A program made the position numbers and the translations under genes. A stretch of 64,000 nt of DNA, taken from Cotesia glomerata (lineage: Eukaryota; Arthropoda; Insecta; Hymenoptera; Braconidae). The DNA lies in NCBI RefSeq assembly GCF_020080835.1, contig NC_058167.1:186001-250000 (forward strand). Reading direction: 5' to 3'. The notes beneath the pieces were generated by a model. That model was not told the origin of the DNA. It did not search any database and was given only the letters and a program-made list of their open reading frames with translations. Below, one piece after another: positions 54,401-62,763 of this stretch (position 1 is the first letter of the stretch; every line of letters starts with the position of its first letter).

Positions 54401-57400
54401 ACGGTCGACGGGCCTGAAGATGCCTGAGGTCCCCAATTTGGAGCACACGAGCCTGAAGCTCGGCTCAAATTTATGCATAAAATTCACGTTTGGGTATTTG
54501 TCGTACGATTATTTGAATAATGGTTATAATTGTTGTTAAATTGATATTTCATGCGGGTGCCGGCTCGATTCATGCCCTAAAAGAGAATCATTTATCACGC
54601 GGTGGAATTGGATTTTTGAAAATAATACTGGCAATAGCCGAGGTGACGGAAAGTCCCTCGAGAGGGCAGGTCAGTATCTGCAACTGGTTGCATGCTGCCG
54701 GAAAAAGTGAAAGAGTGACAGGCGTGAAATTGCATAGAGTGCATCGGTGTGTTCAAGCCAGTGCACAGTCTCATTTCATTAATAAAGCAATTGCTTATAA
54801 ATATTTATTTGTTCCACCGAAATTGTTTGACCTGGTGATTGAACGTAATCTGGTAAGTCCTTGATAATTTTCCACCGTGGTGACTGTTGAGATTCTCCTG
54901 GGCAAGATCCAGCGCCGGTTTCCCACGTGAGGCGGCCATTTTGGCCACGTGGCTAATTGATAATAAATTGATCGCAGTGAACTGTTCGATAATAAAATTG
55001 AATTTATTAATAACCAAACGTGGGTTAAATCGTTGAGAAACTAAATATAGGCCTCTCGGGGGAAATTTGCGGCGGTTAATCACCTAATTGCGTCCTGTGG
55101 CTCGTGCCGAAATTTTATTGCGCAATTACTAAGATCAAAATTTAATCATGCGATAATTTTATGATCTTTTCTATATAATTATTATCATTATTGTTGTTCA
55201 TGCTTTGCGACTAAGTTTGTTTAAAATCGGCTGACATAATTTGCGGCCAACATTATTTTGTTATAATTACTAGTAATTTTTGGAAATTATAATTTAGCTT
55301 ATAATTAGCGAAGCAGATCTTATTTTGCAATATTTATAGAGATTATTTCGCATTATTTGCATTGATTATTTTGCGCTGTTTATAAATAATTATTTGCAAC
55401 ATTTATAAATATTAGTTTGCATTATTTACATTTATTATTTTGCGTTATTTATAAGTAGTTATATGCAATATTTATAAATATTAGTTTGCATTATTTACAC
55501 TTATTATTTTGCGTTATTTGTAAATGATTATTTGCAATATTTGTAAGGATTATTTTGCATTTTTTATAAATAATATCATATTCGATATTATTTAAACTTG
55601 ACCATTGTTAGAATTATTTTTGCGATTATTATTATATCCGAAGGCAGACATAACACATTTGAGATTAACAAAAGTTAATTGTTGATTAAGATATTCAGAA
55701 AGAATTTATTTGTATACAAAAATAGTAATAAGTCGGCCTGCGAGGATCTCAACAATCTCAACCTCTGAGGCCGTAATTAGAATAAATTTATATATGAAAA
55801 TTTATTTAGTTAATTAATCTGATAATTTTTCAAATTACTTCCTTTCTGCTAACTCTCAATTTCCTGTATCTTTCCTAATACTTATTTGTCTTATGCTAAG
55901 TACTCGGTATAAAATATTACTCTGCCGTCTATTATCTATTACTACCTTCATTTGATCTCAATATTAGCTTTAACTATTTCGTAATTTATTTTTCATTCAC
56001 ATCCTTTCGAGTTGTTAATTGATCGTCCGGTAAGGCCCTTGGCACTTTATCATTTTGGTAATTTTTATACAAAATTACCTGGCGCCCTCATCGTGCACTA
56101 ACCCATCCTGGGTAGTCTCGGGTTCATTTTGTTAATTTGTCGATTAGGGGCGAGCGTAGAAAACCGTACCCAGCCGGTATCTCCGCCTCCGGTGGGAATT
56201 CATTTAAAATTCAGGGGAAAGTTTTGTTATAATTTTACTCTGTACAGATATAAACAACTAACAAATACGTAGTCTCAATTAGAAGAATTTTTTATTTTTG
56301 ACTGAATAAAAATTATTAATAGATTATTAATATAAATTATTAATTATTTTTATTACAGAAATTATTAATAATTTTTTATCAGATTATTGTTAGTAATATA
56401 CAAATGTCGGTTTAGATTTAAAAATTATATCGTACCTTTAATTGCATTCACAATTTTTGGATCGAATGCTTCATATTTTGGAGCCTTTTCATCCGTATTT
56501 TTTGATTTTCCTCCTTTGTAGTTACTAATTAATAATACTTCAGGAGAAAACGTTGAAACAAGTAATGAGGTTGCCATTGATGTAAATGAATTTTTTCTTT
56601 TTGCATCTCTCCACTGATCATCAGTAATGAAAACATTCGATCCTTCGTACCCGAGTTCCTGTCATTTTAATATTAATATAAAAATAATTTTATTGATTTA
56701 AATAATTATAGTAGTACAACTTGTTATTTGATAAGATTAAAATTCATTTTTAATTATGTTCTTATTATTAAGACTAAATTATACATACGAACCACTTTTT
56801 TTTCTTTTGTTTTAAATTTTTTAGTTTTGGATGAAGAAACACCTGCTTCTTGAGGAACTCGATAACATTGTTTCATTTTTGCCAGTGCTACAAATAAAGT
56901 AAAATTGTATTTATGATTTTTTCTTAATATTTTTTAATTTTCATAGTTATACCTTTCTCTAAATCTTCTTTGGTTATAAATTGCGGAGCCTCACTGGATG
57001 TTGATGGATTTTGAAAACCTCCAAGTTGCTGACTTACGGAACTCTTCTAGGTGACAAAATAAAATTCATCATTTAATCATTTTTTTTTTTTTTTTATAAC
57101 GTAAAGTAAATTATTAAAGTAAAAAAATATTTTCCTTAGTATCTTTATAACTACTCACAGCTTACACATGCAATATTTATTTTATTCTAAGATACTTACA
57201 ACACCTGTCAAATTTAATGTACTTGTTGTATCATCTTCTTTTTTATCTGCGTCAGAGTCTAATGAAAATCTTAATCTTTTCCTAGCATTTTCATCATTTT
57301 CACGGTTTTCAGGCTCAAGAGTATCATTATTAACGATCTCAACTTCTTCTTCATGTAAGACCTGAATGTTTTCTTCATCAGAAATTTGAATTAATAATGA

Positions 57401-57477
57401 TTCAGGTTTAGGAGAAGGCCCGGGTGACTTGATGCCCTCAAGAGCTTCAAGTTTTTTCTCTAAAGCTGGTATTGAAT
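42205..57477 (-). CDS. BEN-domain gene, six exons, interrupted by a Gypsy element in an intron
   Basis: Minus-strand exons read by eye: 57477-57200, 57046-56953, 56887-56793, 56658-56436, 42420-42314 and 42246-42205 (stop TAG 42207-42205). Except for the third exon's donor, junctions are GT-AG with compatible phases. The visible product is about 278 residues: an acidic N-terminal part, a Lys-rich linker, then a BEN domain. The BEN domain spans two exons: SNVFITDDQWRDAKR, LLVSTFSPEVLLIS and FDPKIVNAIK upstream; VKQHHADFKEGAFGSAINNK, then CGKLR, downstream. BEN domains bind DNA or chromatin partners and also occur in poxviruses and wasp bracoviruses. Intron 4 holds the 13.7-kb Gypsy copy. The first exon(s) and start codon are not found; a truncated transposase lies directly upstream. 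Confidence 0.75.
42564..44679 (+). repeat. Gypsy 5' LTR, 2116 bp
   Basis: Starts TGTCACGGTGTTTACACGCC and ends AAAGTTTTGTTACA. By eye it differs from the 3' LTR at about six bases plus one 2-bp indel. It contains 70-bp-scale AT-rich tandem units (about 43770-44010, TTATTTTGCGTTATTTATAA and TTTGCAATATTTATAAATAT) and a 114-codon open frame (42966-43310) with no recognised domain. Confidence 0.95.
44680..44697 (+). promoter_or_regulatory. Primer binding site, tRNA-Lys(CUU)
   Basis: TGGCGCCCAACGTGGGGC directly follows the LTR and is complementary to the 3' end of tRNA-Lys(CUU) over 18 nt, including CCA. It primes minus-strand DNA synthesis. Confidence 0.9.
44819..46924 (+). CDS. gag: Gypsy gag with two SAP-like motifs
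   Basis: 701 residues; structural capsid polyprotein. ATG 44819 (MSEMDDYSW) opens an acidic N-terminus. Residues 108-137 (LPIANLRLMMASFGLSTLGS...) and 167-199 (EPGPLRVYLRGRGVSDIGDD...) each resemble the helix-extended-helix SAP fold, with the pattern L..L...G....G....L..R. A Ser/Thr-rich middle follows, with SR-type repeats at about 400-450 (SSRHRSPSRGRERDYG). The Retrotrans_gag core is at about 455-600 (AIWFSAHCHDWYDWNDFVHD, then EEETATEYLICLKSLYSRLR). The nucleocapsid zinc knuckles are not in this ORF but 2.7 kb downstream. It ends TGA 46922-46924. Confidence 0.85.
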   Translation: MSEMDDYSWDYDISDEEFGSMVDELLGEMDETLLQTEPWFTTTRVERLRGGADDPELELPPATSGESTSTVQSPPVQDLRSELVAASNKKDLEETLPPTELTWIFDLPIANLRLMMASFGLSTLGSEDVLKNRLNRYHRTRLKVPNVRWNPEIDCIPAHAEVIPEYLEPGPLRVYLRGRGVSDIGDDDTLRRRMRRLLFKDEGKDVPWDPIVDGTPDRLPINIQAQPRGSQGDIPIVTLHDDPAQSVPENTRTSTTTTEGGRGPLTSSRPLRTTKIRSAYAEAALDQYATRREFSEVLQIYEDRLYSILNSWRAELAPILPSASSPVGASTSGPPMPDISVIPHITRSSSLARTTVTTVTGTRPTTRTSQASNPGQVLVDGATAQAHGGRTGTISRPVVRFQDTSRSSRGREGRHSSSGSESYDSESSEYMSTYSSDCSRHSSRHRSPSRGRERDYGAIARNWQLKFSGDSSMTSDEFLRRLDVKIRSASIRQRDHLSILPDVFTGIAAIWFSAHCHDWYDWNDFVHDFKSWFRSGRRREEIKEDIRARNQGEEETATEYLICLKSLYSRLRAPPSERHQVKRAQRGLRPEYWRACPPKRYRTYSELLDAATAQEEEWRREKMYRAPPSRDDSYVAECAYPRSSRSDRRKTHVHAVADDMTPEKPARKSTSSRKSRSKGSRAASTDPKADDCCPEEEVVTE
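46925..49611. other. 2.7-kb non-coding spacer inside the Gypsy element
   Basis: Separates gag from its zinc-knuckle ORF. No ORF of note is found. AT-rich AAATAAAATAAAAT stretches occur at 48310-48620. A direct repeat of about 150 bp (CCTAGGGATTCATGGTATCC near 49057 and 49203) lies near the end. Splice-like motifs occur: CACAG|GTAATTATT (47168), GCGGTTTCAG|ATTC (47309), CTCCAG|GTACAAAT (47460). It may be an intron joining gag to the knuckle ORF, or an insertion. Confidence 0.45.
49612..49878 (+). CDS. Gypsy nucleocapsid-like ORF with zinc knuckles
   Basis: 89 codons with a basic stretch (KSRDLRRRLR), a perfect CCHC knuckle (CYNCGETDHFAWTC), and a second, imperfect one (CPRCGTLGLTAITC, in which the His position is Leu). 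This is the expected C-terminus of gag. Pol overlaps it in the -1 frame from 49776. The ORF stop (TAA 49876-49878) lies in the loop of the frameshift stem. Confidence 0.8.
   Translation: MDPRFKVMAVSAEEAKTKKLNEDKSRDLRRRLRFCYNCGETDHFAWTCPNPHRDVCPRCGTLGLTAITCTCPQRKLPLPKNDGAGRAQ
49846..49890 (+). promoter_or_regulatory. Programmed -1 ribosomal frameshift signal
   Basis: A AAA AAC at 49848-49854 is positioned so that the zero frame reads CCA AAA AAC. A 6-nt spacer (GACGGG, 49855-49860) precedes a perfect 8-bp stem, GCGGGTCG (49861-49868) with CGACCCGC (49883-49890), around a 14-nt loop. A -1 slip here enters the pol frame exactly (KKRRGGSCPI). This matches the slippery heptamer and spacing of retroviral gag-pro-pol sites. 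Confidence 0.85.
49855..52718 (+). CDS. pol: Gypsy pol: protease, RT, RNase H, integrase core
   Basis: The open frame runs from before 49776, but translation most likely enters it by the -1 shift at 49848-49854. Protease DTGAKTTAFG near 50157. RT: MCVDFRDLN, TTLDSNSAYYQVSL, FKRMPMGLCNAGATFQRVMD and the catalytic YLDDIIVV near 51100. RNase H: LYTDASQMGIGAIL near 51538 and TEKECLAVIWAVRKFRPYIE. Integrase: an HHCC zinc site (H-DDPQAGH, CPVC) at about 52135-52260 and D, D, E in AADTMSF, TDNGREF and NPVERINRD. The frame ends TAA 52716-52718 at a G run after MTHWG; the rest of integrase continues in another frame from 52709. Confidence 0.9.
52709..53170 (+). pseudogene. Gypsy integrase C-terminus in shifted frame
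   Basis: SPAFLNFGRDPCPMHPFG, then KFTVGDTVYRPNKVLSKKSE and the GPY/F-type module KLAPRFIGPFIVSAV. It is one frame off the upstream pol ORF at TGGGGGTAA (about 52708-52718). The stretch between the catalytic Glu and this block is also shorter than usual for Gypsy integrases. This copy of integrase is therefore probably inactive. Confidence 0.8.
53283..53736 (+). pseudogene. Accessory cysteine-rich zinc-knuckle ORF between pol and 3' LTR
   Basis: Begins MDGYDWGTPVERGTEEWW at 53283 in one frame. The more convincing downstream part (about 53405-53736) is in another frame: CAFCGIEGHAARFC, a CCHC knuckle (CX2CX4HX4C), followed by CTEC, CMIC and CTQC pairs with HG spacing. The two halves join through one frameshift at about 53395-53405 (after a run of seven A). 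The MxxYxW opening resembles the gag start. There is no signal peptide or membrane segment, so it is not env. Possible nucleic-acid-binding accessory protein; function unknown. Confidence 0.5.
53737..54117. other. Gypsy 3' untranslated region
   Basis: No ORF. The 3' LTR is preceded by GGTCGGGGGG, a short G-rich stretch serving as a weak candidate for the polypurine tract. Confidence 0.5.
54118..56231 (+). repeat. Gypsy 3' LTR, 2114 bp
   Basis: TGTCACGGTGTTTACACGCC to AAAGTTTTGTTATA (final CA changed to TA). The 2-bp length difference from the 5' LTR is the loss of two bases at ATGATTACTTTT/ATGATCTTTT (near 43610 and 55163). Other differences are single bases. Confidence 0.95.
56232..56435. 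other. Intron remnant between Gypsy and BEN exon
   Basis: ATTT target duplication, then AT-rich intron sequence leading to the BEN exon donor (GTACG on the minus strand at 56435-56431). Confidence 0.6.
56436..57477 (-). CDS. BEN gene, upstream exon group (four exons)
   Basis: Exon 57477-57200: acceptor TTATTTTAG, acidic stretch with IQISDEENIQVLHEEEVE, donor GTAAGTATC, phase 0. Exon 57046-56953: acceptor GTCACCTAG, donor GGTATAAC, phase 1. Exon 56887-56793: acceptor ATTTGTAG, joins in frame. The consensus donor GTATGT (end 56789) would leave the wrong phase, while GTTCGT (end 56793) keeps the frame. Exon 56658-56436: acceptor AAAATGACAG, donor GGTACG, phase 1; it encodes the first two thirds of the BEN domain. 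Confidence 0.75.
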
Positions 57478-57490
57478 CTAAAATAATTAA

Positions 57491-59081
57491 ACTCCTTTAT
57501 TCAAAAGTTCACAAACTTCCATTACTCCAGTGCTATGTACAATTAATGAGCTCCATCCTCAAGAACGCAAAAAACATGTAACGCTTGTTAGTATTTTCCT
57601 GGGAAAACATAAAACTGATATGAATCAATATTTAACACCTTTTGTCGACGAAAGTAAAGAATTAGCTACTGAAGGGATATCATACACATTTAATGGTAGA
57701 GTCTACAAAAAAACAGTTAAAATTTTAATCGGAGTATGTGATTCAGTCGAGCGGCCTAATTTAAGATGTTCCAAATCATTTCGAGGAGAGTACGGCTGTG
57801 GTCTGTGTAAACATCCAGGAGAAGAAATGCAAAAAGGTGCTGGACATGTTCGTGTCTATCCGATAGATGCAGAAGGAAATGCATTCGGAGAAGGCTTGCG
57901 TTCTCATTCCGAAACAGCAATGCATGCAGAAGAACGAGAAAAAGGCATTAAAGGTCGTTCAAAATTGTTTGATATACCAAACTATGATATAATCAAAAAT
58001 CTTACAGTCGATTGGATGCATTACGTTGCTCTAGGTGTGTGCTGACAATTTTTAAAATTATGGTTTGATCCTCAATATCATACAAAATCATTTTATCTTG
58101 GCCGCGTAATAAATGATATTGATTATTTTATAACATCAATTAAACCATCGTTGGACATCTCCAGAACTCCACGAAAAATCTCTTATCGCTTACATCTTAA
58201 AGCACACGAGTTAGTTATATGGTTGTTATTTTATAGCCTACCAAGTTTGAAAAGATATTTACCAAGGAAATATTTAAATCATTGGAGTCTTCTTGTTGAT
58301 GCCATATCAATACTTCTCCAAACTTCAATTTTGAAAACAGAGGTATATTATGCACAGCAATTCATTTTTAATTTTGTTAAAGATATTGAATCACTTTATG
58401 GACCCGAACACATTTCTTTTAATGTACATCTTCTAACTCATTTGCCAGAAAATGTGTTAAACTGGGGACCTCTATGGACACATAGCGCATTTTGTTATGA
58501 GAACTTTCACCAGTTGTTAAAAAAATTAGTCAAAAGTTCAAATTCAGCTGAGCTTCAAATTTTAGAGTCTTTAAGGAGTATGATTGCATTTCGCAAATTA
58601 GAAGAATGTTATGAACATGATTTAACTTCAAGCCAACGGGAATTTTTAAAAAAATCAATAAACAAAAAAAAAATATTTCAGCAATTTAACTAAGATTGAC
58701 AAAATTAAAATGATTGGAAAAGGTTTTCTACAGGATTTACCAGATAGTCACTGTTTGGCATTGAGGCGAATTGATGTCCTCGTCGATGATAACTCTGATG
58801 TGTTATATTATAAAAGAATAATCACTAATAATGAAGTTATACATAGTAAATCATATACCAAAGTTCGGAAAAGAAATAGTTATACTGTATTATTATCAAA
58901 CACAGAAGTTTTCGAAATTGACACATTTATTCATGTTGAAGTACAAAAAAATAACAGATGTTTTGCTTTAGGAAGATACTTGAATAAATGGGTCATTCCA
59001 CCAAATAAGAAAATTTTTACGGGGCGACCCTCGCGGATTATGTTTAAAATTTATGGAGGTGTTCTCTATAATAAGAAATAA
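57491..59081 (+). pseudogene. CACTA-like (tnp2/DUF4218-type) transposase, 5'-truncated
   Basis: The frame opens at 57491 right after a TAA: PLFKSSQTSITPVLCTINEL, KHKTDMNQYLTPFVDESKEL, CDSVERPNLRCSKSF, GCGLCKHPGEE, then LTVDWMHYVALGVC. An in-frame TGA at 58043-58045 is followed without shift by QFLKLWFDPQYHTKSFYLGR. The DUF4218-like part is FNVHLLTHLPENVLNWGPLW and AFCYENFHQLLKKLVKSS. A frame change at 58691-58710 leads to the C-terminal block ending GRPSRIMFKIYGGVLYNKK. The N-terminus with the first catalytic Asp is missing. With a nonsense codon, a shift and truncation, it is dead. The last ~90 bp lie inside the left inverted-repeat arm. Confidence 0.75.
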
Positions 59082-59453
59082 ATTCCCTACAAGTTTCAGC
59101 CCTTAATATGCAGCGGTTCTGGAGTTATGATTTTTTGAAATTTTGAAAAAAAATTTTTTTTAACTTTTTTATTAATTTTTCTGATGAGGAAAACTTTTTT
59201 ATTAAAATCCACGAAAAATCTTATCTTGTCGGAAAAATTCTCAGCTTTTGAATGAAAATATTCATTTTATCATAAACACATCAGAAGACCCTTTGAAATC
59301 CAATTAAAGTGGTAAAATTGATTTTTCTCGGTGTGCGGTGCAAAGTACATCCAATTTGACTTTTTTTTCTGAAAGATCAGAGTTTTTTACACAAAATATA
59401 TGGTTTTCACGATGTGCATATTTTTTGTTCAATCAAAATTAAATTAAACGTTA
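58989..59453 (+). repeat. Inverted-repeat arm, left (3' end of CACTA-like element)
   Basis: From TGGGTCATTCCACC through the transposase stop to TTAAATTAAACGT. It is almost identical, inverted, to 62108-62572: shared TTCCCTACAAGTTTCAGCCC, ACATCAGAAGACCCTTTGAA and CTCGGTGTGCGGTGCAAAGT-like blocks. Confidence 0.85.
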
Positions 59454-59649
59454 TATCGGTTAAGCGTTATACGATTATTCGGGATAGTAAAATAATTTTC
59501 TGTTAAATATTTAAAATTTCAAACTGCTCGTTAAAAAATTGAGTTTATACAATGCAGATGGCGCTCACAACTACGATTACATTTTCTTATTTAGGATGTA
59601 ATTTTCCAAAATTTGCGAGAAATACTGATTGGATTATGGAAACTTAATC

Positions 59650-62096
59650 AATTTATAAAAATTTATTGAATAAATTGATGTGTAATAATCCAACGGAATC
59701 GTGCTTCTTCAGAAGTTGTAATAGATGTCCAAACAATGAAGAAATCATTAATTACTTTCATCCATCGTTTAAAGAATTTGATGTAAATGAAATCTAATTT
59801 AAAATGTGGACATCAACCGATCGATGTACCATTGTAAACGTTATTTCGGATTCCGATGACTTTGTTGATACCTTAGCGACGCAACTTGAGAAACTTTTAA
59901 AACATGACTTTATAGTAAAAATACAAAGTCGGTTTTTCCTTAATGCGAAATTAAATTTGAAGAGTAGTGAATTAGCGGTAGTTTTTAACTTGGTAGAAAA
60001 TTGCGTTTGTTGTGCAGGAAGCTGCTCAAGGCTATCATTGGAATAATGACCAAGCTACTATATTTCAAATGGTGGTTTACTAAAACGAAAATGATACTAT
60101 TAAGCATTTAGGTGTGATGCACCTAGTGCATCCAGCAGGTGACGCTACCTGTTATTAGAGCGCTATCTATTATGAGAGCGTGAATTCAAACGAAATATTC
60201 AAATTAGTAAATATTAAATGATTAAAATTAGTTAAATTTTATATTCGAAGTAAATATTCAAATCATTTATTTCATGCTTTTACTCTTACCAGTTGTAATA
60301 AACATCTTTTGGTTAACTCTGTTTTATTTACAAAAGAAAATAAAATAAAATAAGGGAAAAACATATTTCGGTACAAAAGGACATTGTAACCAAATTTTCA
60401 GAACCCATAAAAGGTACTTGAGTAATTCAAGGACTATTTCTCGCCACATGGAATTTAAAACCCTATGAGGAAAAGTCGTAAAAGACACGTGTGAAACTCA
60501 ATAAACCCTTGTTCTAAAAGTAACAAAGAATAATAAAAAACCATATGTAACTAAACAAAAATAATATTGTTAAATAACATTTACTGTTAAAATATAACTT
60601 TATATAATATTGTAGTTAAGCAAAATTAAGTTAAAATAATTAATAATTATAATCTTGTATTTAATTTATAATTAATACTTATTATTTAATTAATTTACTA
60701 TTAATTTATTATTGAATTATTATTTGATTATTATTTAATTTATAATTAAACGATGTCTATTCTTTTATACATGATAATGATTAAATTGACTTATAATTTT
60801 ATTAGAAAATCCGATTGTAAAATAATAGAAATAATATTTAATTCAAGTTATTAATTAGTCAAACTCAAACATTAATCCAACATATTATAAACAATATAAT
60901 ATATATATTTTCATGTTATAGTTTATTATAATTTTTATTGTAATTTAATTTCAAGTTAATTATAAGTTAATTTTCATTATAAATATATTTTTAAAAGAGT
61001 CTGTTAAATTAATAAAAATAGTTAAATAAACATAATGACTGTATTGCTAAAAGTGTATATTAGTGAAGTCTAACTTTCAGGCCGATAGGCTGAAATAAAT
61101 ATATATAGATATAGAGAAAATACATGTTAGTATATAAGGATCATTTATATGTAGTAGAAAGTGTGTGTGCTTATGTATTCCTTAGAGTGGATGTATGTAT
61201 GGAAGTTATGGTGGGAGAATAACGGAGTTTGAAGCTCTTCGGAAAAACTATGTAACGACACTTCTCACCGAGAGCTTAGATTGCTAAGATCACGTCATTG
61301 TAAACCTCAATTTTATATTTTGAAGCTTTTTAATATTTTGTCAACTTGAATAATAAATTGAAACCAACTAAATAATTTTGATCAAAATTAAATAACGTCT
61401 AAATAGAATTCTTTTATTCAAAATGATTCCTTTCCCGCGCTGAAACCGAGTATTTTAATACTCCCGGACGAAAGAACTACAGTAAGTAAAGTTTTCAATA
61501 AATAAAAATAACATCCACTAGATGGAAGCATAACATAGGCTTAGTTGGTATCTCAGATTGCCTTAAACATGACACAGTTTTGATTTGTTTATTTCAAGAA
61601 CAATTGATTTCTTTTTTAAGAGAAAAATTTATTGTTATTGAAAGGATTTTTTACTTCTCAGATGGAGCACCTCAGCAATTTAAAAATAAAAAAACATTTA
61701 CTAATTTATGTGAATATTATGCTGACTTTAGAATCATCGTTGAGTGGCATTTTTTTGCAACTGCCCATGGCAAAGGACCATGCGATGGGCTTGTAGCTCC
61801 AGTAAAACGACATGCTGCTAGAGCTTCATTACAAATGGAAAATAAAAAACATATACTGGCACCACAAGATTTAAATTCCTGGGCAATCAAGAATTTTACA
61901 GGCGTTGATTTTACTTTCATAACGAATGATGATTATTTAGACAAAAAAAATGTGTTAGACGTACGATATTCTTTATCAAAAACGGTAAAGGGCACACAAA
62001 CATTGCTTACTTTTACCGACAAATGATAAAATTGGATATGCTCTTATTAAAACTGTATCAACATCTGAAAAAAGTTCAAAAATAAAAGTATTTTAA
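59650..62096 (+). pseudogene. Transposon-associated gene of the FSDGAPQQFKN family, two parts
   Basis: Part 1 (59650-60111): CFFRSCNRCP, STDRCTIVNVISDSDDFVDT, LKHDFIVKIQSRFFLNAKLN, a frame change near 60010, then AAQGYHWNNDQATI. Part 2 (61539-62096): LVGISDCLKHDTV, YFSDGAPQQFKNKKTFTNLC, VEWHFFATAHGKGPCDGL and ARASLQ, with a shift near 62010-62030. In-frame stops are at about 59796 and 60079. The parts join in frame across a GT...AG interval (60112-61538). The family is also seen at 22990-23375. It has conserved Asp/His/Cys blocks, but I cannot name its domain. It is probably encoded by a DNA transposon, and this copy is decayed. Confidence 0.6.
60112..61538 (+). other. Intron-like interval in the FSDGAPQQFKN-family gene
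   Basis: TTAG|GTGTGATG at the left and ATAACATAG|GCTTAG at the right join KHL-G-LVGISDC in frame. The interval is 1.4 kb, very AT-rich, without ORFs. The pyrimidine tract is poor, so an insertion that happens to end in AG is an alternative. From 60560 to 61060 there is only A/T-rich simple sequence. Confidence 0.45.
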
Positions 62097-62107
62097 TTAT
62101 AAAGATT

Positions 62108-62572
62108 TTACGTTTAATTTAATTGCGATTGAACAAAAAATATGCACATCGTGAAAACCATATATTTTGTGTAAAAAACTCTGATCTTTCAGAAAAAAAA
62201 GTCAAATTGGATGTACCTTGCACCGCACACCGAGAAAAATCAATTTTTCCACTTTAATTGGATTTCAAAGGGTCTTCTGATGTGTTTATGATAAAATGGA
62301 TATTTTCATTCAAAAGCTGAGAATTTTTCCGACAAGATAAGATTTTTCGTGGATTTTAATAAAAAAGTTTTCCTCATCAGAAAAATTAATAAAAAAGTTA
62401 AAAAAAAATTTTTGTCAAAATTTCAAAAAATCATAACTCCAGAACCGCTGAATATTAAGGGCTGAAACTTGTAGGGAATTTATTTCTTATTATAGAGAAC
62501 ACCTCCATAAATTTTAAACATAATCCGCGAGGGTCGCCCCGTAAAAATGTTCTTATTTGGTGGAATGACCCA
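62108..62572 (-). repeat. Inverted-repeat arm, right
   Basis: Reverse complement of 58989-59453, ending at TGGAATGACCCA. It carries the end of the same transposase coding sequence on the minus strand, so it is a 3'-end fragment of a second CACTA-like copy in opposite orientation. Confidence 0.85.
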
Positions 62573-62599
62573 AATGTAGAAATAATTTTTTCCCCAATG

Positions 62600-62763
62600 T
62601 ACAGTTGAAACATTTAATATTCACAAAAATTCCGGATCTTCAAGAACCTCTAGCTGCGATTGACGCAAAATTGATTCAGCAAAAAGTAACAATTGTTCAT
62701 GACTCAGCTGATGACGTTCATATTGCCTGTATTCATCCGAACAAATATGAATTATTAACTTAA
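62600..62763 (+). pseudogene. Small C-terminal coding remnant, unidentified
   Basis: An open stretch reading IFTKIPDLQEPLAAIDAKL, QQKVTIVHDSADDVHIAC and NKYELLT, then TAA 62761-62763. Codon use looks protein-like, but I do not recognise the family. It may be the continuation of the gene interrupted by the right arm at 62108-62572, or an unrelated fragment. Confidence 0.3.

Larger units (their letters stand above)
42564..56231 (+). mobile_element. Ty3/Gypsy LTR retrotransposon, 13.7 kb
   Basis: Two 2.1-kb LTRs, tRNA-Lys primer site, gag, zinc-knuckle ORF, pol in the order protease-RT-RNase H-integrase, and an accessory ORF. The flanking ATTT at 42560-42563 and 56232-56235 is a 4-bp target duplication. 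Two near-identical LTRs point to a recent insertion. It lies on the strand opposite to the BEN gene, within an intron. No env-like ORF is seen. Confidence 0.95.
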
